NCBI GenBank assembly: GCA_013361525.1
Contig: JABFXY010000066.1
Location: 31,182-95,181 of the forward strand
DNA: 64,000 nucleotides
Direction: 5' to 3'
Source of the DNA: Polyangiaceae bacterium
Lineage (GTDB): Bacteria; Myxococcota_A; Polyangia; Polyangiales; Polyangiaceae
In this document: positions 52,001-59,514 of the stretch, piece by piece
Layout: every line of letters starts with the position of its first letter
Numbering within the stretch: the first letter of the stretch is position 1
Position numbers and translations under genes: made by a program
The notes under the pieces: generated by a model
What the model was told of the DNA's origin: nothing
Database searches by the model: none
Seen by the model: only the letters and a program-made list of their open reading frames with translations

Positions 52001-52094
52001 CGTCCCCGCGTTTTACGTTGTCGCGGATCGAATCAAGAGGGCCATCTGGAAGAAGCGTCGACCCGAGCTCAAAACGGCGAGCCACGGCGCCTGA
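49026..52094 (+). CDS. RND (AcrB-like) efflux pump
   Basis: 1022 aa, normal length, from the TTG at 49026, with AGGGAG 6 nt upstream and a TTGA overlap with the adaptor. Family features: N-terminal SIRNPVFAWMLMAVTILFGVVAVSRIG, then LPTDVQPPTVSKSNPDDTPIV, the proton-relay aspartates D399/D400 in GLVVDDAIMVMEN, and the second helix bundle with GIMVAYMVLASQFNSF and MGIVKKNSIMLVEYAN. It expels hydrophobic drugs, dyes or metabolites using proton flow. No regulator gene is adjacent. HAE-1 family; substrate not predictable. Confidence 0.96.
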   Translation: MNLNDVSIRNPVFAWMLMAVTILFGVVAVSRIGVSQFPDVDYPNINVSVSWQGASPAAIEREIVEPIEQAISQVEGVKEITATARQGNARVTVAFDMDRNIDLALQDVQARVAQVQRQLPTDVQPPTVSKSNPDDTPIVTVGVSGAFSRQLLSDVARYQVMEKLQTVPGVGQITLNGNAARNVRVWLDASRMNEKNIAVTDVIGAIRREHVELPGGQLEAGGRQVNVRLLGEALDLDTFRKIVVRNVDGTPIYLSDVALVEDGFEDRVSIARLDGLPVQALGILKQRGSNAVAVAEAIRERVGEIQRDLPEGMKVEVLSDTTVFIEESMHEMEIELGLALLLTSIVCWIFLGSVSSTLNVVLAIPMSLCGTVAVIYFCGFTLNTFTMLGLSLSIGLVVDDAIMVMENIFRHGEMGKDRVRAAAEGTKEITFAALAATVAIIAIFLPVIFMKGVIGKFFFQFGVTLSVAVMLSYFEAITLAPARCAQILDTARHDRGRLGRLVDAGFAAVERGYAKVLAAGLRRPLVVLLAAGLVMGASVFIALKLPSEFVPTQDQSRLDVRLQTAPGTSLPAAEPLLSEAERWLMAQPEVDRTLTTLSGSIGNISLTLVPPDQRKASAQEFSAKVRNELGKIAGLRASVRDPSQQSFGAQRGSPVSFTVRGSDWDTLVASAKKINDDLEASGTVVDVSMDYQVGTPEVQVVPNRRRASEMGVSVEDLATSVNALVGGTTIGKFETGGRRIDIRSRVLASQRSRPEDISNLRVRAQSGDLVPLALLVDTEEKAVLQSISRADRERAIRINANVAPGHSQSEALAKVEELGSTLPLGYRTVFAGQATELDETTSGLFFALLIGIMVAYMVLASQFNSFLHPVTVLTILPLAVCGAVMGLVVAGYSLNLFSMIGLLLLMGIVKKNSIMLVEYANHIAEHEAADAHTAMLKAGPIRLRPILMTTFATMMAAVPAVMGLGPGAETRGPMAAAVLGGLALSTVLSLLVVPAFYVVADRIKRAIWKKRRPELKTASHGA

Positions 52095-52121
52095 GGTCGA
52101 CCCCCTCGGGCGGCGATGCTG

Positions 52122-52127
52122 TATAGT
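52122..52127 (+). promoter_or_regulatory. TATAGT -10 box before the PHM-like lipoprotein gene
   Basis: TATAGT at 52122-52127, then TCGCGCCTCCC, 29 nt before the ATG, with a GGGGG Shine-Dalgarno-like run. The core and discriminator match those of the metallopeptidase promoter at 24517. Confidence 0.4.
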
Positions 52128-52156
52128 CGCGCCTCCCAATCGAAAAGGGGGCTCCC

Positions 52157-53155
52157 ATGCGTCGTTGGTCGTTGCTCGCGTTGGTCGTCGTCCTCGGTGC
52201 CTGTGATGAAGGCGGTGAATCGACCGGCGGAGGCGGAAGCGGTGGGAGCGGCGGTGACGCTGCGACGACGGGCGGCGGTGACGAAGGCGGCGGCACCACG
52301 AATCCCCAAGGGGAGACGATCACGCTGACGCTCGAGTCGTTCGACGTCGAGCCCGGGACGGAGCGACAGGTTTGTAAAACCATCAACCTCCCCGCGGGCG
52401 CCGACGTGAACATCGTGCAGATGCGCTCGGAGATGCAGGGCACGTCGCACCATTTCAACGTGTACAAGGTCTTGGAAGGCGACGTGACCGCCCCCGTGAC
52501 GGCGGAGGAGTCGACGGTGCACGACTGCTCGCCCGCGGCGGAGCAGCTCAATGGCACGGCGGCCTACATCTTCGGCTCCGCCAGCCCCGAGCGCATCGTC
52601 GACATGCCCGAGGGTATCGGCTTCCACCTGCTCGACGGCCAGCGGATCATCCTCGAGCAGCACGTCATCAATGCGACGCCGGACGTGATCCAGGGCGGTG
52701 CGACGTTCGACCTCGGCGTCGCCGCAGACGACGCGATGATCGAGCACCACGCCGACATCATGTGGCTCGCGAACTGGTCGATCTTTCTGCCGGCCGCACA
52801 AGAGACGACCATTACCGAGCACTGCACCGTCCCGTACGACGTCGAGGTGTTCGGGCTGATGTCCCATACGCACGCACTGGGGACGCATTTCTCGATCGAG
52901 AAATGGACCGACGTGGAGAGCACCCATTTGTACGATTCCACCGACTGGGCACACCCGGTTTACATGGAGCTCGGGCCCGCCTTGTCGCTCAGCACGGGTG
53001 AGGGCTTCGAGTGGAGTTGCACGTACACGAACACGACGGACCACAACGTCATGGCGGGTCAAAATTCGACCGACGAGATGTGCATGATGTTCGCCTACGC
53101 GTATCCGAAGGACTCGCTGTCGGCCGATCCCATTCAGTGCAACAAGCCGCTCTGA
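52157..53155 (+). CDS. PHM-like copper type II ascorbate-dependent monooxygenase lipoprotein
   Basis: 332 aa. The signal ends in LGAC (C16), followed by a Gly linker (GGGGSGGSGGDAATTGGGDEGGG). The rest fits the peptidylglycine-hydroxylating monooxygenase (PHM)/DBH fold, with both copper sites: first site His pair H98-H99 in TSHHFNVYK and H169 in LEQHVINATPD; second site HxH H237/H239 in LMSHTHALG and methionine M308 in DEMCMMFAYAY. In PHM the Met ligand sits in a similar EMCN-type stretch. Such enzymes hydroxylate carbon next to nitrogen with ascorbate as reductant. Here the protein is lipid-anchored; its substrate is unknown. It lies alone, 10 nt from a convergent membrane protein gene. Confidence 0.83.
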   Translation: MRRWSLLALVVVLGACDEGGESTGGGGSGGSGGDAATTGGGDEGGGTTNPQGETITLTLESFDVEPGTERQVCKTINLPAGADVNIVQMRSEMQGTSHHFNVYKVLEGDVTAPVTAEESTVHDCSPAAEQLNGTAAYIFGSASPERIVDMPEGIGFHLLDGQRIILEQHVINATPDVIQGGATFDLGVAADDAMIEHHADIMWLANWSIFLPAAQETTITEHCTVPYDVEVFGLMSHTHALGTHFSIEKWTDVESTHLYDSTDWAHPVYMELGPALSLSTGEGFEWSCTYTNTTDHNVMAGQNSTDEMCMMFAYAYPKDSLSADPIQCNKPL

Positions 53156-53165
53156 GCGTGCGCGC

Positions 53166-53831
53166 TCAATAACCGGTCGCGGAATAGCCAGTGGTGGAGG
53201 GTCGCGGCAGCGATCGAGCGACATATCGATATTGCAACGGCGGGTGGTCGGCCGGCGGCGCGAGTCGCTGCGGCCGCAATCGCTGATAGGGCAGGAAGCC
53301 GACCGCCACCGCCACACCGAACATGACGTGATAGACGATCGCGAGCGGCAGGCGGGGCTGGTACGCGAGCCAGCGCAAACCTATGAACGGTAGGACGAAA
53401 TAGAGCATGCCGATCCAGACGGCGACGCCCCATGGCGGACCCGCGAGGAGCGTCGCTGCCTTCGACGCGCCGTAGAACAGAGCTCCGAACAGGAGCCCCC
53501 ACACGACCGAGACGCTCAAGTGAGCGAGGAGGCCGGCGAATATCGCGAGTGAATCGAAGCCGGGCGCGAGCGCGCGCTCGTGGAGGAACGGTGCAGCGGC
53601 CGCCTTCATCGGCATCCACACGTCGGCGCCTTTGATGGCCCCGGCGAGCAGCATGAACAACGAAACGACCGAGCCCCCGATCAGGCCCGCGACGAGTCCG
53701 CCCACCGCCAGCCGGCGCCAGTCATTCGCAGAACGGTGGAACACACTGGTGAATAAGGCATCGCCCGTTCCACCGCCGTGGTGTCGAGCCGCATGAACCG
53801 CCCCGAGAACATCGACGCCGCACGAAACCAC
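53166..53831 (-). CDS. Membrane protein with four hydrophobic helices
   Basis: 221 aa with GTG start at 53831; the true start may lie later, near VFHRSANDWRRL. Helices: LAVGGLVAGLIGGSVVSLFMLLAGAI, SLAIFAGLLAHLSVSVVWGLLFGALFYG, WGVAVWIGMLYFVLPFIGL and LPLAIVYHVMFGVAVAVGFLPY. A basic/Pro-rich C-terminus follows. No family recognised. Convergent with the PHM-like gene and divergent from the DUF6328 gene. Confidence 0.55.
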   Translation of the reverse strand: MVSCGVDVLGAVHAARHHGGGTGDALFTSVFHRSANDWRRLAVGGLVAGLIGGSVVSLFMLLAGAIKGADVWMPMKAAAAPFLHERALAPGFDSLAIFAGLLAHLSVSVVWGLLFGALFYGASKAATLLAGPPWGVAVWIGMLYFVLPFIGLRWLAYQPRLPLAIVYHVMFGVAVAVGFLPYQRLRPQRLAPPADHPPLQYRYVARSLPRPSTTGYSATGY

Positions 53832-53915
53832 CGCTCATGACATGCGCACGGTGAGCGGCCACGCCACGCCCCACTGCAACCTGTGGCGGGCGCGCCGTTT
53901 GCTGCGACGAAAGCG

Positions 53916-54437
53916 ATGGCCGACTCCTCACACAGCGTCGATCTCGGCGAGTTGCTCGAAGAGACGCGCATCCTGTTGCCGGGATGCGAGATTCTCGTCG
54001 CGTTCCTGATCTCGCTGCCGTTTTCGTCGCGGTTCGAGTCGCTCTCCAACGTCCAGCGCATCGTGTACTTGCTGACGTTCGCGAACGCGCTCGCGGGGCT
54101 GGTCTGCTTTCTGACACCGGCGGCGTATCACCGTCTCGCGCGTCCGATTCACGACCGTACGCGGTTCAAAGTGTTCGCGAATCGATTCCTGATCGCCGGC
54201 GTCATCCCCCTCTCGTTCTCTCTCACGCTCGCGACCTTTCTCGTCACGTCGCTCGCGTTCTCGTGGCTCGTCGCCGTGATCGCCGCGTCGGTAGCGGCGT
54301 TCGCCATTGCGCTGTGCTGGTGGCTCATCCCGCTCGTGCGCGCGCACGACCGGACCGCCATCAAAGGGCCGGAACCGGAGACCGAAGAGGACGGCACAGC
54401 AGCAACCGTGACGCCCGCGCACGGCGCGAGGTCGTGA
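53916..54437 (+). CDS. DUF6328-like membrane protein
   Basis: 173 aa from the ATG at 53916; a GTG 11 codons earlier is possible. The N-terminus DLGELLEETRILLPGCEILVAFLISLPF is the typical opening of DUF6328, then SNVQRIVYLLTFANALAGLVCFLTPAAYHRL and two more helices (FLIAGVIPLSFSLTLATFLVT, WLVAVIAASVAAFAIALCWW). It has four transmembrane helices. Function unknown. Convergent with the dioxygenase gene 17 nt away. Confidence 0.72.
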   Translation: MADSSHSVDLGELLEETRILLPGCEILVAFLISLPFSSRFESLSNVQRIVYLLTFANALAGLVCFLTPAAYHRLARPIHDRTRFKVFANRFLIAGVIPLSFSLTLATFLVTSLAFSWLVAVIAASVAAFAIALCWWLIPLVRAHDRTAIKGPEPETEEDGTAATVTPAHGARS

Positions 54438-54454
54438 GTCGGCGACACTGCCGA

Positions 54455-55270
54455 TCAGCGTCGAAAGAGGATCGAGGCCGTCGATAGCCCCTTGTGCGCC
54501 CCTGCGTGAACGAGCTCACCGACATTGCTCTGACTCCTGTCCGAGCTGGCAGCGCCGGCGACGACGAGCATCGGCAAGAAGTGCTCGCCCCGCTCGTGGG
54601 CGAGGCGCGCGTCGGGATGATCACGAAACCGAGTCAAGCCTCGAGCCCTCGCGTAGGGCGCCGTTCGCGTCAAAAGGTCGATGACCCACGATTGAAATCG
54701 CAAGCTCGCATCCGAAAGCGCATCACCTCGATCGGATGAAGGCTGCTCGCCGCCCTCGTGGGCGAGCCCGCCGCTACCGATCAACAGAAACCCCTTGTCG
54801 CGCATTGGCTCGAGGGCGCGGCCGACAGCGAAATGCACCTCGGGGTCGAGAGAGGCGTGCAGCGAGAGCTCCACCACCGGCAAGTCGTGCTCCGGAAACA
54901 TGATCGAGAGCGGGAGCCAAGCGCCGTGGTCCCAGCCGCGCGTGTCGTCGCCGATTGCCTGCTGCCCACCGTGCAAGAGGTGTTCGATCACCGTTCGGGC
55001 GAAGGCCCTGCTTCCCGGCGCGGCGAACACTCTCCCACGCAGCGCCTCGCAGCCGTGGTCCTCGAGCGTGTGCGGCGTTTCCGACGTGGTGACGGTGAAG
55101 CGCGGCGCGACCCAATGGGCGGACACGCATACGATGCCGCGCGTCGCCGGCGTGCGAATCGCCTGGGCGATACGGCGGAGCCACGCGTGTACGGGCTCGT
55201 CGGCGTCGGCGAGCCGCGACGGAAGGCCGTGACCAATGAACAACGCCGCCTGACGCTCGCGTCCCGTCAC
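54455..55270 (-). CDS. LigB-type extradiol dioxygenase (4,5-DOPA dioxygenase-like)
   Basis: 271 aa from the GTG at 55270. The fold is LigB/YgiD: FIGHGLPSRLADADEPVHAWLRRI with iron His, then IVCVSAHWVAPRFTVTTSE (second His), WDHGAWLPLSIMFPEHDLPVVELSLHA (third His), FLLIGSGGLAHE and HFLPMLVVAGAAS. E. coli YgiD and the plant DODA family cleave DOPA to betalamic acid-type products. The gene is divergent from an aromatic amino acid decarboxylase, an enzyme that also acts on DOPA, with 147 nt between. This pairing suggests DOPA or catechol metabolism. Confidence 0.85.
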   Translation of the reverse strand: MTGRERQAALFIGHGLPSRLADADEPVHAWLRRIAQAIRTPATRGIVCVSAHWVAPRFTVTTSETPHTLEDHGCEALRGRVFAAPGSRAFARTVIEHLLHGGQQAIGDDTRGWDHGAWLPLSIMFPEHDLPVVELSLHASLDPEVHFAVGRALEPMRDKGFLLIGSGGLAHEGGEQPSSDRGDALSDASLRFQSWVIDLLTRTAPYARARGLTRFRDHPDARLAHERGEHFLPMLVVAGAASSDRSQSNVGELVHAGAHKGLSTASILFRR

Positions 55271-55417
55271 CGGCCCATTCGAGCCGAGCGTGCGGCAAAA
55301 ACAAACCGAGATCGCGCCCCGCCGGACGATCCGATAATCGCCCGTTCCCGAACCAGATGGGCACCTGTAGGATGCGCGCGCTTGGGTCGACGAAAAATCC
55401 CGAAGCATGCGCCGGCG

Positions 55418-56851
55418 ATGCCGCTCGAGCTGGACGCGAGCGAAATGCGCCGAATCGCGGGCCTCGCGGTCGAGCGCGTCATCGATCACATCTCGTCATT
55501 GTCGGAGCAGCCGCTCCATCGCGTGACGGGCGGACGAAAGCTCGCCGAATCGCTCCGCGAGCCATTGCCCGAGCTGGGGACGCCGATCGAGCGGCTGCTG
55601 AAAACGGTGTTTGGAAAGGTCGTTCCCGCGAGCCTCAACACCGCGTCTCCCGGTTATCTCGCGTACATCCCGGGCGGTGGCCTGTTTCACTCGGCCATTG
55701 CCGATTTCATCGCGCTCGCGACGAACCGCTATGTCGGTATCTGGCTCGCCTCGCCCGGCCTCGTCCAGCTCGAGCAAAATGTGATTTCGTGGTTCTGCGA
55801 AATCCTCTCGATGCCGAGCACGGCAGGAGGGCTGCTGTTGAGCGGCGGCTCGATGGCGAATCTCGTCGCCATCGTCACCGCCCGCAAAGAGCGTTTGCCC
55901 GCCGACTTCCTTCGCGGCGTCGTCTACACCTCGGCGGAGGCACACCATTCCGTCGCCAAGGCCGCCATGATCGCGGGGTTTCCCACCGAGCGCATCGTCT
56001 CCGTTGGCGTCGACGACAAGTTCCGAATCGACCTTCGCGCGCTCGAATCGGCGATCGACGAAGATCGGCAATCGGGCCTCCAGCCGTTTTGCATCGTCGG
56101 AAATGCAGGGACGACGAACACCGGAGCGGTCGACGATCTCGCGGCGCTCGCCGACATCGCAGCGCGACACTCGATGTGGTTCCACGTGGACGCGGCGTAC
56201 GGCGGCTTCTTTGCACTTACGAGTCGAGGTAAGAGAGTCATGCGTGGCATCGAGCGCGCAGATTCGGTGACGCTCGATCCGCACAAAGGTCTCTTTCTTC
56301 CTTATGGGACGGGCTGCCTCGTCGTGCGGGACCGCGCTGCGCTCCGCCGGGCGTATTCGATGCACGCTTCGTATTTGCCCCCGATGCAAGAACACGACGA
56401 TCTCGTCGACTTCTGCGAGCTCGGACCGGAGCTCTCGCGGGAGGCTCGAGGCCTACGCGTGTGGCTACCGCTGAAGATGCACGGTGCAGGAACATTCCGC
56501 GACGCGCTCGACGAGAAGCTCGATTTGGCGATGTCGGCATTCGAGCGGGTCCGCGCTCTGCCGAACGTCGAAATCGTCTCCGAGCCGGTGCTGTCGCTCT
56601 TCACGTTTCGATTCCGTCCCTCGCCGCACGAGGGCGACGAGGAGCGGCTCGAGGCTCACAACAGGGCAATCCTCGCCCGCGTGAACGACCGCCAGCGCGT
56701 GCTCCTCACCGGCGCGCGCGTGGGCGGTCGATTTTTCATTCGAGTCTGCGTGCTCTCCTTTCGGACACACGCAGACCGAATCGATGCGCTGGTCGAGGAT
56801 TTGTGCGCGGCCCTCGACGAGCCGGTTAAACCCAGCGCTCAGCTGGGTTGA
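55418..56851 (+). CDS. PLP-dependent aromatic amino acid decarboxylase (group II)
   Basis: 477 aa from the ATG at 55418. The family pattern is clear: SPGYLAYIPGGGLFHSAIADFIALATNR, LVQLEQNVISWFCEILSMP, GGLLLSGGSMANLVAIV, the ring-stacking His in SAEAHHSVAKAAMI, NAGTTNTGAVDDL, WFHVDAAYGG, and catalytic Lys290 in TLDPHKGLFLPYG. It removes CO2 from aromatic amino acids such as DOPA, tyrosine or tryptophan, or from glutamate-like acids; substrate is uncertain. Divergent from the LigB-type dioxygenase, suggesting shared use of DOPA. It ends in a bidirectional hairpin region shared with the toxin candidate. Confidence 0.9.
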   Translation: MPLELDASEMRRIAGLAVERVIDHISSLSEQPLHRVTGGRKLAESLREPLPELGTPIERLLKTVFGKVVPASLNTASPGYLAYIPGGGLFHSAIADFIALATNRYVGIWLASPGLVQLEQNVISWFCEILSMPSTAGGLLLSGGSMANLVAIVTARKERLPADFLRGVVYTSAEAHHSVAKAAMIAGFPTERIVSVGVDDKFRIDLRALESAIDEDRQSGLQPFCIVGNAGTTNTGAVDDLAALADIAARHSMWFHVDAAYGGFFALTSRGKRVMRGIERADSVTLDPHKGLFLPYGTGCLVVRDRAALRRAYSMHASYLPPMQEHDDLVDFCELGPELSREARGLRVWLPLKMHGAGTFRDALDEKLDLAMSAFERVRALPNVEIVSEPVLSLFTFRFRPSPHEGDEERLEAHNRAILARVNDRQRVLLTGARVGGRFFIRVCVLSFRTHADRIDALVEDLCAALDEPVKPSAQLG

Positions 56852-56866
56852 CCCGACGACAACGGC

Positions 56867-56963
56867 CCCCAGAGCTCAGACTCTTGCCAAAGAGCCGAGC
56901 GACCGGCCCGCTCGCCCGTTGGGGCGGGCCGCGTCGCGAAGTCAACCAAAGCGAGCTCTGGGG
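56867..56963. terminator. Bidirectional terminator between decarboxylase and ADP-ribosyltransferase genes
   Basis: Arms CCCCAGAGCTC (56867-56877) and GAGCTCTGGGG (56953-56963) pair perfectly over 11 bp and enclose a second hairpin, GGCCCGC (56905-56911) with GCGGGCC (56924-56930). A further pair, GGTTGAC (56846-56852) and GTCAACC (56941-56947), crosses the first and could form an alternative structure. It fills the gap between convergent genes. Confidence 0.6.
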
Positions 56964-58217
56964 TCAAAGCGGAACGAGCGTAACCTTGTTGCGGTCGACG
57001 TTCTGAATGAAGTACTCGGTCCCCGGCATGGTCAGGACTTCCTTCTCTCCCGGCCACGCCGAATAAGGACCAACGTCCTTCGCGTTCTTCGTTCCGTCGA
57101 TGGTGAGTTGCCACGTCCCGGGCACACCCTCCGTCGCCGTGCTCGCAAAGGCATAGTCGGAGTACTTCTGGCCCTGGACGAAGGTCGCTGCGCCCCAGCC
57201 TGGATAAGGCTCGGTGAAGATCGCGCGGTAGAGTTTGTTCTCTTTTCCTGCCGGCGCCTGGTAGTCGGGCAGCTTCTCCATCGCGTCGGTGGCGTACTTC
57301 GCGTACGCGGCGAGGCCCGGGTCCGAGGGATTGCCCTTCTCTTTTCGGAGCGCGCCGTTGATTGCCGTATAGTCGCCCGTCGTATACCCGTAGAGCGCAA
57401 TGCGCTCGATATCCGTCATTCCGACGTCGGGCGCGCCGCTCTTGTCGGTATTCGATTTGCTCTGATTGAGGAACGAGGCGAACCGCAGCCCGCCCAGATA
57501 ATTGTAGAGCGGGTCGTTCTTGTTTGCGGCGATGGCGGCCGCGAGCTGGTTCGCCTTGTCGGGTGACTTGAGCGAGTTCGTGAGGTTCTCGTAGCGAGCG
57601 ATGCGTTCTTTGTCGTCGGGATCCGGGACGACACGTTTGCCGTCGGCGTCGAACTTCGGATACTTCGCGTAGAGGTCTTTGAGCGCCTGATTCGCCTCCG
57701 CCGCGATTTTGCCCATTTCGGCGTGCGTGTCGGCGTCGGGGTTGTACGCGGGCCCCTTCGAGTTCTGCGGGCCGTGGTTGCCGGGCCCGGTCGGGATCTT
57801 TCCAGGGACCCACGGCGTCTTTCCGGCGTCTTTGTCCCCTTGTTGACCGCCGGGCGCATTGCCGCCGTCCACTTGGACCGGGGAGCTCGGAATAATGCCC
57901 GGGACCCACGTGACGTGCCCGGGAACGACCCCCGGCTTCCATTTCGGTCCCGCCGGCTTCACCGCCGCGTTGTTCGGCGGCGGCGGAGGGCCGGCTGGAC
58001 GCACGCTATGGCACGCGCATCCGAGGACGTTCGGCATGTATTCGATCTGCGACGCAGCGCGGTCGAGACTGCTCGACGACGAGGTCGATCCGCCGGCGTT
58101 CGGCCCGCCGTTGTTACCGCTCGACCGCGACCCCGACCCTTGATTCGAGCCTTGTCCGGGGGCGCCCGTCCCGACCGAACCCGCGCCGCCTCCGCCTGCA
58201 CCGCCCATTCCGCTCAT
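56964..58217 (-). CDS. ADP-ribosyltransferase-domain protein (toxin candidate)
   Basis: 417 aa from the ATG at 58217, with GGAAGGA 9 nt upstream. The N-terminal 50 residues are Gly/Ser-rich, with no signal peptide. Residues about 60-155 include CACHSVRP and three Trp/Pro repeats: KWKPGVVPG, TWVPGIIPS and PWVPGKIPT. A helical stretch (160-260) leads to a C-terminal mono-ADP-ribosyltransferase fold: Arg331 in LYRAIFTEP, the S-T pair S359-T360 in FASTATE, and ExE E391/E393 in PGEKEVLTMPGTEYFI. This is the R-S-ExE pattern of the VIP2/C3-like clade, which transfers ADP-ribose from NAD to proteins such as actin. The Pro-rich unit may be a delivery or linker module. It lies behind an ECF sigma-regulator pair; an immunity gene is not obvious. 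Confidence 0.72.
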   Translation of the reverse strand: MSGMGGAGGGGAGSVGTGAPGQGSNQGSGSRSSGNNGGPNAGGSTSSSSSLDRAASQIEYMPNVLGCACHSVRPAGPPPPPNNAAVKPAGPKWKPGVVPGHVTWVPGIIPSSPVQVDGGNAPGGQQGDKDAGKTPWVPGKIPTGPGNHGPQNSKGPAYNPDADTHAEMGKIAAEANQALKDLYAKYPKFDADGKRVVPDPDDKERIARYENLTNSLKSPDKANQLAAAIAANKNDPLYNYLGGLRFASFLNQSKSNTDKSGAPDVGMTDIERIALYGYTTGDYTAINGALRKEKGNPSDPGLAAYAKYATDAMEKLPDYQAPAGKENKLYRAIFTEPYPGWGAATFVQGQKYSDYAFASTATEGVPGTWQLTIDGTKNAKDVGPYSAWPGEKEVLTMPGTEYFIQNVDRNKVTLVPL

Positions 58218-58344
58218 GCTGGGTGATCCTTCCGGTCCGACCTTTTTACGTCAGATCGGCGTCCCCGAGAATGACAACGTCACCTCTTTGGAGCACGCGC
58301 GAACGCGTCGATCGCGTGACGGGCTCGGCCAAGGGGGATCGGGG

Positions 58345-59514
58345 TCAATTCGCGGGCCGCGGATCGCCGACGTAGTCCGTGCCGACGCTCGTCTCCGCCT
58401 CTGCGCCGGCGTCCAGCACGGCCCAACGGAACCGCTCCGACTGCGGCTTTGCGAACGGCCCCGCGGCGAGCGCGAAATGGCGGCCGTCGGGCTGCTTCGT
58501 CTCGAAAATCTTCAGGTCGAGCTTGGTTTGGAAGCGCCGGCGCAGCTCTTCGAGGCTCGCCACGTCGGCGGCGCGCCCGAGCTCGACGTAATGCGAGTCG
58601 ACGAGGAACATGGACAATGCGCCGATCGACTCGCCATTTTCCATCTTGGGCTCGATCATCAGCCCTTTGCAGAGGACGGCCGCATTCACCGGAATGATTT
58701 GGTTCCACTCGGCGAGGGCCTGCTTCGCACCGCGGTATCGAATCGTGACGGTCACGCCGGCGAGGTTGTCGCCGGAGGTCGCCACCAGCGGCAGCTCGAT
58801 CCAACGCGAGGGTGCCTCTTCACTGGTGTGAGCGGGGGCGCAAACCATGTCGGAGCCGGCGACGCGCACGCAGACATCCAGGGAGCCCGATTGAAGCGCC
58901 TTCTTACCCCACTCGGACGGTGCCAGCCCTCCGAGCTTGAAGCGGTATTGGCTCTCGGTGAGCTCTTCGCGCGAGCACGAGGTGCAGGTGCGCCCCGACG
59001 GGCACGTCTGCATGTCTTTCGATGCGCGCGCGCACTGGCTGCCGCCGCAGCAATCGGCGTCGCACGTCCCGGCGTCGCCGAGCACGATGGGGCCGGGCTC
59101 TGCCGGGGCGGCGGTCTCACTCGGCACCGGCGCGGTGTCGCCGCCTGCCGGTCCTGCGATCGGCTGCTTCGGACGCACGACGATGAGGAGGATCGCCGCC
59201 GCCGCGACCGCACCCGCGACCATCGCGGCGCCGTGGCTGAAGAGCGCAACGACGTTGCTCTTCGAAGGCTTTCGCTCTTCGCGATCGCGCCGCGCATCGT
59301 CGATTGAAACGATGCGCGTGGATCGAGGAGCCGAGAACGCGGCCGGGTCGCGGTATTGGCGGAGGGACGGAGGCAGCTCGCCGTTGAACTCGACGCCTTC
59401 GGCCTCTGCCTTCTCGACCTCGGCCTCGGTCGTCGGAACGAAGGGACCGAGCGCACGCTCGACGAGATCCGCCGACGCGGCTTCCTCTTGATTCGGCTCG
59501 TTGTCGCGGCTCAT
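58345..59514 (-). CDS. Putative anti-sigma/membrane regulator coupled to the ECF sigma gene
   Basis: 389 aa. A cytosolic N-terminus of about 85 residues precedes a single transmembrane helix (ALFSHGAAMVAGAVAAAAILLIVV). The outer part has a Pro/Ala linker, then Cys-rich CDADCCGGSQCARASKDMQTCPSGRTCTSC, then beta-rich sequence (SGSLDVCVRVAGSDMVCAP, GVTVTIRYRGAKQ). Overlap of the start with the sigma stop as ATGA (59511-59514) shows translational coupling, as with anti-sigma factors. No zinc-binding ASD motif is seen, so it may sense through its outer Cys-rich domain. It lies 127 nt upstream of the ADP-ribosyltransferase gene. Confidence 0.65.
   Translation of the reverse strand: MSRDNEPNQEEAASADLVERALGPFVPTTEAEVEKAEAEGVEFNGELPPSLRQYRDPAAFSAPRSTRIVSIDDARRDREERKPSKSNVVALFSHGAAMVAGAVAAAAILLIVVRPKQPIAGPAGGDTAPVPSETAAPAEPGPIVLGDAGTCDADCCGGSQCARASKDMQTCPSGRTCTSCSREELTESQYRFKLGGLAPSEWGKKALQSGSLDVCVRVAGSDMVCAPAHTSEEAPSRWIELPLVATSGDNLAGVTVTIRYRGAKQALAEWNQIIPVNAAVLCKGLMIEPKMENGESIGALSMFLVDSHYVELGRAADVASLEELRRRFQTKLDLKIFETKQPDGRHFALAAGPFAKPQSERFRWAVLDAGAEAETSVGTDYVGDPRPAN

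Noticed and set aside
47758..52094. Efflux operon as a heavy-metal (Cus/Czc) type pump
   Set aside because: No Met-rich or His-rich metal sites or metal-resistance genes adjacent; the pump looks like the drug-exporting HAE-1 group.
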